Positions 50,949 to 59,818 of a stretch of DNA of 64,000 nt are shown in pieces. The stretch comes from an uncultured Eubacteriales bacterium (GTDB taxonomy: Bacteria; Bacillota; Clostridia; Oscillospirales; Butyricicoccaceae), in contig CAKRRK010000008.1 of NCBI GenBank assembly GCA_934395135.1, positions 1 to 64,000 on the forward strand, in the 5' to 3' direction. The position numbers were made by a program, and so were the translations under genes. Each line of letters opens with the position of its first letter. The stretch's first letter is position 1. The notes under the pieces were generated by a model. That model did no database searches and had not been told where the DNA came from. It saw nothing but the letters and a program-made list of their open reading frames with translations.

Positions 50949-51620
50949 TTACCCATTCCTCCCGTCTGTAAACAGCGGCGGCAGCACCCGGCAGCCCGGT
51001 GCAGAACCATAGCGGCTTTCCACCAGCACCGCCGACGGCTCTTTGTTCGGACTGCCGTGCAGAAACTGCAGCCGCTTTGGCTCCAAGCGTTGTTCCCGCA
51101 GGGCGGCTGTCACGTCGCACAGCCGCTCCGGCCGGTATACCATGGCAAATTTGCCGCCGAACCGCAGCAAGTACGCCGCAGCCGCCGCAAGCTCCGACAG
51201 TGTCAGACAATTCTCCTGCCGGGCAATCTTTTTATGGGGATTTTGCGCAGAATGCCCGCTGCCCTCCGCAAAATACGGTGGGTTTGCGATCACATAGTCG
51301 AAGGAATTGCCGGGCAGCAGTTCCCGGATATTCCGAACATCCCCCAACACCAGCCGAAATCGGTGGGAAAGGCCGTTCACCGTCCGGTTTTGCTCCGCAA
51401 GCTCCAACACCTCTTTCTGCAGTTCTACTCCGGTGACATGGCAGCCAGGGTCTTTGCCAAGGAGCAGCAGGGACAGCACGCCGGTGCCGCAGCCAAGGTC
51501 GCACACAGCCGCGCCTTTGGGCGGCGCCGCAAAGGCTGCAAGCCGAACGCTGTCCTGTCCCAGTTTAAAAAACCGGTCGTCCTGAAACAGCCGGTAGCCG
51601 CAGGGCAGATAATCCTCCAT
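50949..51620 (-). CDS. tRNA1(Val)-type (adenine-N6) methyltransferase (TrmN6/YabB-like)
   Basis: A 223-residue SAM-dependent methyltransferase. SAM motif CDLGCGTGVLSLLLLG, acidic VTGVELQ, and the catalytic FDYVIANPPYF (NPPY, an amino-group methyltransferase signature). The EDYLPCGYRLFQDDRFFKLGQDSVRLAAF start is typical of the YabB/TrmN6 group that modifies A37 of tRNA-Val in E. coli; the tRNA target in Firmicutes is less certain. ATG at 51620 follows AGGAGG. It lies immediately upstream of rsmI, a frequent pairing in Firmicutes. Confidence 0.88.
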   Translation of the reverse strand: MEDYLPCGYRLFQDDRFFKLGQDSVRLAAFAAPPKGAAVCDLGCGTGVLSLLLLGKDPGCHVTGVELQKEVLELAEQNRTVNGLSHRFRLVLGDVRNIRELLPGNSFDYVIANPPYFAEGSGHSAQNPHKKIARQENCLTLSELAAAAAYLLRFGGKFAMVYRPERLCDVTAALREQRLEPKRLQFLHGSPNKEPSAVLVESRYGSAPGCRVLPPLFTDGRNG

Positions 51621-51631
51621 CCGATCCTCCT

Positions 51632-51658
51632 GGTTTTTCCACAGGCTGTGGAAAAACC
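51632..51658. repeat. Palindrome made of two inverted DnaA-box-like 9-mers
   Basis: GGTTTTTCCACAG (51632-51644), one G, then the exact complement to 51658. It contains TTTTCCACA and, inverted, TGTGGAAAA, both one base from the DnaA consensus TTATCCACA. It ends 12 bases before the trmN6-like start, so it might also fold as an RNA hairpin there. Confidence 0.6.
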
Positions 51659-51707
51659 TTTTCCCGCAGCCCGTTGTTTTTCCTGCCTCACCGAACGTCC
51701 GGCGAAA

Positions 51708-51743
51708 CGCGCGGCGGCACAACCATAGTTTGCCGCCGCGCCG
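51708..51743 (-). terminator. Hairpin after rnhA
   Basis: On the minus strand CGCGGCGGCA pairs with TGCCGCCGCG around an 11-nt loop, 15 bases after the rnhA stop. The tail is CGTTTC only, so it is a weak terminator or processing stem. Confidence 0.5.
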
Positions 51744-51755
51744 GGTTTTCGTTGT

Positions 51756-52199
51756 TTATTTGAACTTTCCGTAAGCTTCCACCGCCAGCTTATCGCAGCG
51801 GTTGTTGTATTCATTTTCCGCATGCCCTTTCACCCAGTGAAAGGTCACGGTATGGCGCTCTAAAAGCTCCAGAAGCTCTTCCCACAAATCCGGATTCTTC
51901 GCAGGACTTTTGTCGGACTTTCGCCAGTTGTTCTTTCTCCAGCCCGCAGCCCAGCCCTTGGTAATGCCGTCCACTACATATTTGCTGTCCGAATACAATT
52001 CCACCCGGCATGGCTCCCGAAGCGCCTTCAGGGCGGCAATCACGCCCAGCAGTTCCATCCGGTTGTTGGTGGTATCTGCAAAGCCTTCCGACAACTCCTT
52101 TATCTGTTGTCCGTATTTCAGGATCACACCGTAGCCGCCCGGCCCCGGATTGCCGGAACATGCGCCGTCGGTATAAATTTCCACCTGCTTTTTAGCCAT
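51756..52199 (-). CDS. rnhA: Ribonuclease HI
   Basis: A 147-residue enzyme that cuts RNA in RNA-DNA hybrids. The four acidic residues are in place: IYTDGACSGNPG, NNRMELLGVIAAL, ELYSDSKYVV and the final Asp in EYNNRCDKLA; the basic protrusion segment (GWRKNNWRKSDKSPAKNPDLW) and HWVKGHAENE are also seen. Its start overlaps the gyrA stop by eight bases. Confidence 0.96.
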   Translation of the reverse strand: MAKKQVEIYTDGACSGNPGPGGYGVILKYGQQIKELSEGFADTTNNRMELLGVIAALKALREPCRVELYSDSKYVVDGITKGWAAGWRKNNWRKSDKSPAKNPDLWEELLELLERHTVTFHWVKGHAENEYNNRCDKLAVEAYGKFK

Positions 52200-54711
52200 G
52201 TCCGTTCTCCGCTGCCGCCCCGCTGCCGTCCGAAGCTTCGTCTGCCTCCGGCTCTTCCTTCTCCGTGGGGGTGACAGAAATCACCTTTCCGTCTTCGCCG
52301 GTGCGCATCACAATTACGCCCTGGGACGCCCGGCCGCAAAGACGGATGTCCTCTGCCGCGGTGCGGATAATAACCCCGTCGTCGGTGATGATCATAATAT
52401 CGTTGTCGTCATTTACCATCGCAACCCCGGCTACAAACCCGGTTTTTTCCGTCACGCCGTGCAGCGTCACGCCGCTGCCCCCTCTGTGGCGCACGGCGTA
52501 TTCCGAAGCCGGCGTTCGTTTGCCATAGCCATTCTCCGTAATCGACAGAACCTGTGTGTCCTCTGACACCAGACCAGCGCCTACCACATAGTCCCCCGCC
52601 GCGAGCTTAATGCCCCGGACACCGGCCGCCATCCGGCCCATTTCCCGCGCCTCCTCTTCCAAAAAGGTGGCGGCCTTGCCGTTGTGGCTGGCAATAAGAA
52701 CCGTTTGCTTCCCATCGGTCAGCAGCACCTTGACCAAACTGTCCTCTTCGTTTAAGTTCAGCGCCCGGATGCCGCCCCGCCGGATGTTCAGCAGACTGGC
52801 AAGAGAAATGCGCTTGACCGTTCCCTGTTTTGTGACAAAGAACAGGAATTTGTCCTCATCAAAATCCGGAATGGGAAACATGGCTGTAATTTTTTCATTC
52901 GGCTCAATTTCCAGCAGATTCACCAGATTCATCCCCTTGGCCGTCCGCCCGGTTTCCGGAATCTGATAGCCCTTGAGCTTGTAAACCTTGCCCAGAGACG
53001 TAAAGAACAAAATATAGTCGTGGGTGGACGCGGTAAACAGAATTTCCGCAAAATCCTCCTCCCGGGTTGCCATCGCCGTCACACCGCGGCCGCCCCGCCG
53101 CTGTGCCCGGTAGGCGGAGGTGGGCTGCCGCTTGATATACCCAAAATGGGTGAGGGTGTAGACACATTCCTCCTCTTCGATAAGGTCCTCAATGTCCACC
53201 TCGTCTTCCACATCCTGGATTTCCGTGGCCCGCTCGTCGCCGAATTTGTCCCGGATGGCAATCAATTCCTCTTTGAGGACGTTTTTGATCAGCGCCGGGT
53301 CGGAAAGCAGTTGATTGTAGTAAGCAATCCGCGCTTCCAGATCGTCATATTCCTTTTGCAGTTTTTCCCGTTCCAGGCCCTGCAGCCGCTTGAGCTGCAT
53401 ATCCAAAATGGCCTGGGCCTGGATTTCGTCCAGCCCAAACCGGGCCATCAGGTTTTCCCGGGCGTCGTCGTAGCTTTCCCGAATGATGCGGATGACCTCG
53501 TCAATGTTTGCCTCCGCAATCAGCAAGCCCTCCAGCAGATGCGCCCGTTCCTGTGCCTTCCGCCGGTCATATATGGTGCGGCGTGTAATGATTTCCTCCT
53601 GGAATTCCAGATATTCGTCCAGCATATGCCGCAGGGAAAAAATTTTAGGCTGCGTCTGGTTATGCGTCAGCGCCAGCATATTCACCGAAAAATTGCTCTG
53701 CAGCGCCGTCTGGCTGAACAGGCGGTTTAACACCACCTGGGCGTTTACGTCTTTTTTCACTTCAATGACGATGCGCATGCCGTTCCGGTCGGATTCGTCC
53801 CGCAGGCCGGAAATGCCCTCCAGCCGTTTTTCCCGCACCTGGTTTGCGATGTTTTCCACCAGCATTTTTTTGTTAACCTGATACGGCAGTTCGGTAACGA
53901 TGATGCGGGTGCGGCCGTTGCCGAATTCCTCCAGCTCTGTCCGGGCACGCATCACAATCCGGCCCCGGCCGGTGGCATAGGCGGCACGGATGCCGCTGCG
54001 GCCCATAATCAATCCCTTGGTGGGAAAATCCGGTCCCTTAACATATTGCATCAGATCGGCAAGTTCCGCTTCCGGATTGTCTAAAATGCACACGCAGGCG
54101 TCAATAACTTCCCGCAGATTGTGGGGCGGGATGTTGGTCGCCATTCCCACAGCGATACCGCTGGAACCGTTGACCAGGAGATTGGGGAACCTGGAAGGAA
54201 GCACCCTTGGTTCCTTGCGGCTTTCGTCAAAGTTCGGGTCCCAGTCCACCGTTTCTTTCTGAATGTCCCGAAGCATTTCGTCGGAAATCCGGGCCATCCT
54301 CGCTTCTGTATAACGGTAAGCCGCCGGCGGGTCGCCGTCGATGGATCCAAAATTTCCATGACCGTCGATCAACGGGTAACGCATGGAAAAATCCTGTGCC
54401 AGGCGCACCAGCGCGTCATAAACGGAAGCATCCCCATGGGGATGATACCGTCCCAGCACGTCGCCCACGCATGTGGCGGACTTTTTAAAGGGCCGGTCGC
54501 TTGTCAGATTGTCCTCATACATCGCATATAAAATGCGGCGGTGCACCGGCTTCAGCCCATCCCGCACATCCGGCAGGGCACGGCCCACAATAACTGACAT
54601 CGCATACTCAATGTACGACGTTTCCATTTCCTGAACCAGCTCGGACTGGACGATTTTTTGATCCGGATACCGGATTTCGTCGGGGGTATAATCCCGAATT
54701 TTCTTTGCCAT
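52192..54711 (-). CDS. gyrA: DNA gyrase subunit A
   Basis: An 839-residue type II topoisomerase subunit. The active-site Tyr is Tyr134 in AAYRYTEARM. Motifs are RALPDVRDGLKPVHRRIL and YHPHGDASVYDALVRLAQDFS; the residue equivalent to E. coli Ser83 is alanine (Ala95, codon 54427-54429), followed by Ser. The C-terminal beta-pinwheel has the GyrA box as QRRGGRG (AYRAQRRGGRGVTAM). GAAGGAGGAATT precedes the ATG. It follows gyrB by 15 bases and overlaps rnhA. Confidence 0.98.
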   Translation of the reverse strand: MAKKIRDYTPDEIRYPDQKIVQSELVQEMETSYIEYAMSVIVGRALPDVRDGLKPVHRRILYAMYEDNLTSDRPFKKSATCVGDVLGRYHPHGDASVYDALVRLAQDFSMRYPLIDGHGNFGSIDGDPPAAYRYTEARMARISDEMLRDIQKETVDWDPNFDESRKEPRVLPSRFPNLLVNGSSGIAVGMATNIPPHNLREVIDACVCILDNPEAELADLMQYVKGPDFPTKGLIMGRSGIRAAYATGRGRIVMRARTELEEFGNGRTRIIVTELPYQVNKKMLVENIANQVREKRLEGISGLRDESDRNGMRIVIEVKKDVNAQVVLNRLFSQTALQSNFSVNMLALTHNQTQPKIFSLRHMLDEYLEFQEEIITRRTIYDRRKAQERAHLLEGLLIAEANIDEVIRIIRESYDDARENLMARFGLDEIQAQAILDMQLKRLQGLEREKLQKEYDDLEARIAYYNQLLSDPALIKNVLKEELIAIRDKFGDERATEIQDVEDEVDIEDLIEEEECVYTLTHFGYIKRQPTSAYRAQRRGGRGVTAMATREEDFAEILFTASTHDYILFFTSLGKVYKLKGYQIPETGRTAKGMNLVNLLEIEPNEKITAMFPIPDFDEDKFLFFVTKQGTVKRISLASLLNIRRGGIRALNLNEEDSLVKVLLTDGKQTVLIASHNGKAATFLEEEAREMGRMAAGVRGIKLAAGDYVVGAGLVSEDTQVLSITENGYGKRTPASEYAVRHRGGSGVTLHGVTEKTGFVAGVAMVNDDNDIMIITDDGVIIRTAAEDIRLCGRASQGVIVMRTGEDGKVISVTPTEKEEPEADEASDGSGAAAENGHG

Positions 54712-54726
54712 GTGTCCAATTCCTCC

Positions 54727-56694
54727 TTAAAAGTCCAGGTTCACCGCATATTTTGCGTTTTTCTCAATAAATTCTTTTCTCGGTTCTACCTTCTCGCCCA
54801 TCAGCACCGTAAACACCCCGTCCGCCCGGACGGCATCGTCCAGTGTAATCTGCTTGAGGGTACGGGTGGTAGGATCCATTGTGGTTTCCCACAATTCATG
54901 AGGGTCCATCTCGCCCAAACCTTTGAATCGGGAGATATCCACCTTCACATTGGGGTTTCCGCCCCGCATTTCCTCGGAAATCTGATCCCGCTGTTCGTCG
55001 GAAAACGCCACTCTTGTCTGTTTGCCCCGCACCAGTTTGTATAGGGGCGGCACCGCGGCGTACACATTGCCGTTTTCGATCAGAGGGCGCATAAAACGGA
55101 AGAAAAAGGTCAAAAGCAGGGTGCGGATGTGGGAACCGTCCACATCGGCATCCGCCATAATAATAATCTTGTGATACCGGAGCTTTTCCAGATCAAATTC
55201 CTCTCCCAGGCCGGTGCCAAGGGCCGTAATGACCGGAGTCAGCTTGTCGTTGCCGTAAACCTTGTCCACCCGGGCTTTTTCCACATTGAGCATTTTGCCC
55301 CACAAAGGCAGAATGGCCTGGAACCGGGAATCCCGGCCGCCTTTGGCAGAGCCGCCGGCGGAATCGCCTTCGACAATATACAGTTCCGTCAGGCTGGGAT
55401 CCCGTTCGTTGCAGTCGGATAGCTTTCCCGGCATCGTCGCCCCATCCAGAGCAGATTTGCGCCGGGTCAGTTCTCTGGCCTTGCGGGCGGCCTCCCTGGC
55501 CCGGGAAGCGGTTTGGGCTTTTTCAATAATGGTCCGGGCAACCGATGGATTTTCCTCAAAAAATACCATCAGTTTTTCTCCCACCATCGATTCCACCAAA
55601 GTGCGCATTTCAGAATTTCCCAGCTTGGTTTTGGTCTGGCCTTCAAACTGCGCCTCCTGCAGCTTGACGGAAATGATAACGGTCAGCCCTTCCCGCACAT
55701 CCTCGCCGGAAAAATTCTTTTCATTTTCTTTGATGAGCTTGAACTTGCGGCCGTAATCATTCAATACCTTGGTCAAGGCGGATTTAAAGCCGGTTTCATG
55801 CATGCCGCCTTCCGTCGTATTGATATTGTTGGCGAAGGAAATCAGAGTTTCGTTATAGCTGTCGGTGTACTGCATCGCCACCTCCGCAAGGGACGTGTCT
55901 CTGGATCCCTCCACATAGATCACTTCCGAATGCAGAGGCGTTTTGTTGCGGTTTAAATATTCTACAAAGGATCGAATGCCGCCTTCATAATGCAGCACGG
56001 CGCAGCGGTCCTCTTCTTCCCGGCTCTGCGCCTCCGGCCGCTCGTCTTTCAATGTGATGCGGATGCCGGCGTTTAAAAACGCCTGTTCCCGCATACGGGT
56101 GAGAAGCGTCTCATAATCAAATTTTACTTCTTCAAAAATCTCTGCATCCGGCCGGAAGCGGATGGTGGTGCCGGTTTCCCGGGCGCATGGCTGAGACTGC
56201 ATACGCTGCACCGTATTGCCCCGCTCAAATTTCATAGTATGTTTGGTTTCCCCGTCGTACACCGTGGCCTCCATCCATTCGGACAAGGCGTTTACCACCG
56301 AAGAACCTACGCCGTGAAGGCCGCCGGAGACTTTGTAGCCGTCGCCGCCGAACTTACCCCCGGCATGCAGCACCGTCAGCACCACCTCCAGCGTAGGGAT
56401 GCCCATCTGGGGATGGATGCCCACGGGGATCCCGCGGCCGTTGTCCGAAACCCGAATGACGTTATCCTTTTCAATGGTAACCTCAATGTGCGTACAGTAG
56501 CCTGCCAGAGCCTCGTCGATGGAGTTGTCTACGATTTCATACACCAGATGGTGCAGCCCCCTGGCAGAAGTGGAACCGATATACATACCGGGGCGCTTGC
56601 GCACCGCTTCCAATCCTTCCAGCACCTGTATTTTTGTTTCATCATAGGTTTCCGTCACCTTTAAATCCGGCATTTCCATCTCAAAATTGTCCAT
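54727..56694 (-). CDS. gyrB: DNA gyrase subunit B
   Basis: A 655-residue ATPase subunit of gyrase. GHKL ATPase motifs are YEIVDNSIDEALAGYC, VSDNGRGIPVGIHP and GGLHGVGSSVVNAL; the TOPRIM domain has LYIVEGDSAGGSAKGGRD and IIIMADADVDGSHIRTLLLTF; the C-terminus has FKGLGEMDPHELWETTMDP. AGAGAGGAAT precedes the ATG. It lies 34 bases after remB. Length is normal for the short bacterial form. Confidence 0.98.
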   Translation of the reverse strand: MDNFEMEMPDLKVTETYDETKIQVLEGLEAVRKRPGMYIGSTSARGLHHLVYEIVDNSIDEALAGYCTHIEVTIEKDNVIRVSDNGRGIPVGIHPQMGIPTLEVVLTVLHAGGKFGGDGYKVSGGLHGVGSSVVNALSEWMEATVYDGETKHTMKFERGNTVQRMQSQPCARETGTTIRFRPDAEIFEEVKFDYETLLTRMREQAFLNAGIRITLKDERPEAQSREEEDRCAVLHYEGGIRSFVEYLNRNKTPLHSEVIYVEGSRDTSLAEVAMQYTDSYNETLISFANNINTTEGGMHETGFKSALTKVLNDYGRKFKLIKENEKNFSGEDVREGLTVIISVKLQEAQFEGQTKTKLGNSEMRTLVESMVGEKLMVFFEENPSVARTIIEKAQTASRAREAARKARELTRRKSALDGATMPGKLSDCNERDPSLTELYIVEGDSAGGSAKGGRDSRFQAILPLWGKMLNVEKARVDKVYGNDKLTPVITALGTGLGEEFDLEKLRYHKIIIMADADVDGSHIRTLLLTFFFRFMRPLIENGNVYAAVPPLYKLVRGKQTRVAFSDEQRDQISEEMRGGNPNVKVDISRFKGLGEMDPHELWETTMDPTTRTLKQITLDDAVRADGVFTVLMGEKVEPRKEFIEKNAKYAVNLDF

Positions 56695-56728
56695 ACATAT
56701 TCCTCTCTAAGATGTTTATTTCCTGTTT

Positions 56729-56998
56729 TTATTTTTCCGTCAGTGCGGCAAGGCTGTTTTCCGCCCGCTTCAGCAGCGTGCCGGTGGATATCTGGGAAAT
56801 ATAAACCTTCGGTGTTTCCCCGCCGCATACGATAAAAGACTTGGGCAAATCATCAAACACTGAAATCACGTTTCCTGTCTGTTCCATCCTGCCGATGAGG
56901 GCGCGGGTGTGCTTGGATGCTGTGGCAGTGTCCATATCAAAAATCCCGATAATATCCTCTGTCCTTAAAATTACGTCCTGCCCTATGTGGAGATACAT
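56729..56998 (-). CDS. remB: Extracellular matrix regulator RemB-like (DUF370)
   Basis: An 89-residue protein: MYLHIGQDVILRTEDIIGIFDMDTATASK, then KSFIVCGGETPKVYISQISTGTLLKR. This is the RemB/YaaB group of DUF370, next to gyrB in many Firmicutes; relatives RemA and RemB regulate biofilm matrix and osmoprotection genes in Bacillus. Direct DNA binding is established for RemA; for RemB it is less clear. First gene before gyrB-gyrA. Confidence 0.9.
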   Translation of the reverse strand: MYLHIGQDVILRTEDIIGIFDMDTATASKHTRALIGRMEQTGNVISVFDDLPKSFIVCGGETPKVYISQISTGTLLKRAENSLAALTEK

Positions 56999-57034
56999 CC
57001 TACCGACCCTCTTTGTAAATATGACTTAAAAATG

Positions 57035-57059
57035 CGCCTTTAAATCCATTTTAAAGGCG
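57035..57059 (-). promoter_or_regulatory. 5' stem-loop of the remB-gyrBA transcript
   Basis: CGCCTTTAAA (57035-57044) pairs with TTTAAAGGCG (57050-57059), loop of five. It starts about ten bases after the predicted transcription start and could stabilise the message or terminate early; no T-run follows on the minus strand. Confidence 0.45.
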
Positions 57060-57305
57060 ATACTTCTACAAATAGTATTATAGCACCAATGGCATAAAAT
57101 TTCCATTGCATTTTATACAAAATCTTTTTCTTTTTTCATTTTTTATCCGAATCTCCATGCAAACTCCCGCGAATTTTGCAGAGAATCGTAATTTTCTGCC
57201 GTTTTTTCTCCGCATCGTTTGGCAACGTCAGTTTCTGGACCGGCAATTGGTCGGGCAAAAAAATTTTTTTCCGCCAAAACACCGAAAAAAATCGGAACAA
57301 AAAAG

Positions 57306-57328
57306 AAAAGACTCCTCGGGAGCCTTTT
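57306..57328 (-). terminator. recF terminator
   Basis: On the minus strand AAAAGGCTCC pairs with GGAGTCTTTT (one G-T pair), loop CGA, followed by CTTTTTTG, four bases after the recF stop. Confidence 0.8.
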
Positions 57329-57331
57329 CTT

Positions 57332-58447
57332 TTATGATTTTCCTGGAAAAACTTGTCCGCTTTCCACAAAGAATCGTTTGCCGGACCGGATATCTCCAAA
57401 CTTTTCTTCCTCGCAGCAGGTAATAAATACCTGCCCTCCCTGGATCTGATTGAGCACAAAATCCTGCCGCCGGCCATCCAGCTCTGACAGCACATCGTCC
57501 AGAAGAAGCACCGGATATTCTCCGCTGTCCTGATAAAACATTTCCCGTTCCGACAGCTTCAGCGCCAGCACTGCCGTACGGATCTGCCCCTGAGAGCCGA
57601 ATCCCCTGGCAGAAACTCCATTGAGCAGCACTGCCATATCGTCTTTGTGCGGACCGGACAAACAGCTTTTGGCCGCAATCTCCGCCGCCCGATGGCTTTC
57701 CCCATGGCACAGCAGCGCCGCTTCAATCTCCTTCACGCTGCCCAGGGGATCGGCTATGGTGCTTACCGTTTGATATTCCAGAGAAAGGGTTTCGTTTTTC
57801 CCAGACATCAACAGCTGCATTTCTGCAGCATACGCCTCCAGCTTTCGAATGAAATACGCCCGATAGCGCACCAGAAAGCTGCCGATATAGGCCATTCGCC
57901 TGGTAAAATCGTCCAACGTCAGCAGCAGAGACGGCTTTTCTTCTGCATGTTTGAGAATTTTGCTTTTGTGCTGCAGCAGCCTCTGGTATTCTTCCAGATA
58001 TTTTGCATAGTTCGGCCGCAGCTGGCACAACGCGACGTCCAAAAAACGCCGCCGCGCCGCCGCGCCTTCCCGGACCAGATACAGATCCTCCGGGCAAAAT
58101 AAAACCGTGCGAAAAAATCCGATCAAATCATACTGACGCTTTTTTTTCACACCGTCTGCCGCCATCTGCAGGCTGCCCTGCCGTGGCAGGGCAAGTTCTA
58201 CGGTGTGTTCCCGCTGAAACGCGTCAAAACAAAGATCAAGGCGCATCCGTTCCCGATCCATCCGTATCACATCCTTTTTGTTGGCAGACCGGAAAGATTT
58301 CAGATTGGAGGCAAAAAACAGCCCCTCCAGCAGATTGGTTTTTCCCTGTGCGTTTGCGCCGCAGATGATATTCACTCCCGGATCGAACTCCAGGGAGCAG
58401 TCGGCGTAATTGCGAAATTCCGTAAGTGTCAACGACGTTGCTATCAT
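57332..58447 (-). CDS. recF: DNA replication and repair protein RecF
   Basis: A 371-residue SMC-like ATPase that loads RecA at gaps. Walker A GANAQGKTNLLEGLFF, ABC signature LSGPHKDDMAVLLNG, Walker B VLLLDDVLSELDGRRQ, and N-terminal LTEFRNYADCSLEFDPGVN. It starts three bases after the yaaA stop. Order dnaA-dnaN-yaaA-recF is the classic Firmicutes origin order. Confidence 0.97.
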   Translation of the reverse strand: MIATSLTLTEFRNYADCSLEFDPGVNIICGANAQGKTNLLEGLFFASNLKSFRSANKKDVIRMDRERMRLDLCFDAFQREHTVELALPRQGSLQMAADGVKKKRQYDLIGFFRTVLFCPEDLYLVREGAAARRRFLDVALCQLRPNYAKYLEEYQRLLQHKSKILKHAEEKPSLLLTLDDFTRRMAYIGSFLVRYRAYFIRKLEAYAAEMQLLMSGKNETLSLEYQTVSTIADPLGSVKEIEAALLCHGESHRAAEIAAKSCLSGPHKDDMAVLLNGVSARGFGSQGQIRTAVLALKLSEREMFYQDSGEYPVLLLDDVLSELDGRRQDFVLNQIQGGQVFITCCEEEKFGDIRSGKRFFVESGQVFPGKS

Positions 58448-58450
58448 AAC

Positions 58451-58669
58451 TTATGGTTCCAGCCGGATCAGGAGGGTAACGTCCCCCATCCGGACCTCGT
58501 CTCCGGGTTTTATTTTTTTGCCCCGCATTCGGCAGATTTCGCCGTTTACCAGAACCTCGCCGTTTGCGATGCGGATGCCGGCTTCACCGCCGGAAGCGCA
58601 TAAATTTGTAAACTTCAACAGCGCGGACAGCTTTACAAACTCTCCGCGGATCGCAACCGGTTTATTCAT
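58451..58669 (-). CDS. yaaA: S4-domain RNA-binding protein YaaA-like
   Basis: A 72-residue protein consisting of one S4 domain: EFVKLSALLKFTNLCASGGEAGIRIANGEVLVNGEICRMRGKKIKPGDEVRM. Such proteins between dnaN and recF are linked to ribosome assembly (RlbA). The ATG overlaps the dnaN end by eight bases. Confidence 0.92.
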   Translation of the reverse strand: MNKPVAIRGEFVKLSALLKFTNLCASGGEAGIRIANGEVLVNGEICRMRGKKIKPGDEVRMGDVTLLIRLEP

Positions 58670-59765
58670 TGCCTTTTAACCGAACGGGAAGCACAAGATA
58701 GGTAAAACAATCCCCTTCTTCCGGCGTAAAAACAATGGGATTCAGGCTTCCTTTCAACGACACCTTTACCTTGCCGTCCGGGCACGCACGGAGAGCGTCC
58801 AAAAGATACCGGTTGTTAAATCCAATTTCCAAATCATTGACATCTCCTTCCAGGAGACACTCGTCGTAGGATTTTCCAATGGCAGTAATGCAGGACATCT
58901 GCATTACGTTCCCCTCAAAGCGAATACGGATCGGATTTTTCAGCCGTTCGCTGACAATCAGAGAAACGCGTTCCACCGCCTGGGTGAAAGCCCGCACGTC
59001 AACCATACACTCATGATCATAGCTCGCCGGAATAGCGGTTTTATAATTTAAAAATTCCCCTTCCAGCAGCCTGGAAATCAGCACCGTTTCTCCAATTTGG
59101 AACATAATATGCTTTTCATCCGGATATATCCGGACCAGGTCTTCTCCGTCCCCCAGAATGCGCTCAATTTCTCGCAGCGCCGCACCGGGGACGACAAATT
59201 TCAGGCTGCCGTCGCACGCCAGTTCTTCCCTTCGGACGCTCAGGCGGTACCCGTCCACCGCCACGACCGTCAGTTTTCCTGCCTCGGTTTCAAACAGGCA
59301 GCCAGTATGAATGGGTTTGCTCTCGTTGTCGGAGACCGCATAAATGGTCTGAGAAATGATGGATTTCAATACGGATTGCGGCAGCGCTATCACGGTATCC
59401 AGAGAAACTTCCGGAAGTTTTGGAAAATCAACGGCTTCGTTGCCAATAATCTGGAATACCGATTTTCCGCCGCGGATGGTGGTGATAAGTTTTTCATCCG
59501 TTTCAATCCATACCGTATCCTCCGGCAGTTTTCGTACAATATCACCGAATATTTTTGCATTTAATACAATTTCGCCGGTTTCTGTTACATCCGCGTCGCA
59601 AAAGGCCCGGATGCCGATGGACAGGTCGTAGCCGGAAATTTCCAGGCCGTGATCCGCATGAATATACAATCCTTCCAGCAGGGCAATGGAGCTTTTGGTG
59701 CTGGATGCTTTGGACGCCAGAGCAATGGCGTCTTGTAACAGAGTTTTTTCACAAGAAAATTTCAT
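58662..59765 (-). CDS. dnaN: DNA polymerase III sliding clamp (beta subunit)
   Basis: A 367-residue clamp that encircles DNA as a dimer. MKFSCEKTLLQDAIALASKASSTKSSIALLEGLYI, then three repeated clamp folds, with FLNYKTAIPASYDHECMVDV and a C-terminal FTPEEGDCFTYLVLPVRL. ATG at 59765 follows GGAGGAAGG; a longer frame is not supported. Directly downstream of oriC. Confidence 0.98.
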   Translation of the reverse strand: MKFSCEKTLLQDAIALASKASSTKSSIALLEGLYIHADHGLEISGYDLSIGIRAFCDADVTETGEIVLNAKIFGDIVRKLPEDTVWIETDEKLITTIRGGKSVFQIIGNEAVDFPKLPEVSLDTVIALPQSVLKSIISQTIYAVSDNESKPIHTGCLFETEAGKLTVVAVDGYRLSVRREELACDGSLKFVVPGAALREIERILGDGEDLVRIYPDEKHIMFQIGETVLISRLLEGEFLNYKTAIPASYDHECMVDVRAFTQAVERVSLIVSERLKNPIRIRFEGNVMQMSCITAIGKSYDECLLEGDVNDLEIGFNNRYLLDALRACPDGKVKVSLKGSLNPIVFTPEEGDCFTYLVLPVRLKGNE

Positions 59766-59818
59766 AGAAGCCTTCCTCCTGCGGCACAAAGCGGCAGACA
59801 ATCCGCTCTTGCCGGAAA

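Larger units (their letters stand above)
57000..57331. other. Intergenic region between recF and remB
   Basis: Contains the recF terminator (57306-57328), a candidate promoter for remB-gyrB-gyrA on the minus strand (TATAAT at 57082-57077 with a weak TGGAAA at 57105-57100), and a 10-bp stem-loop at 57035-57059 that would sit at the very 5' end of that transcript. No gene is supported. Confidence 0.5.
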
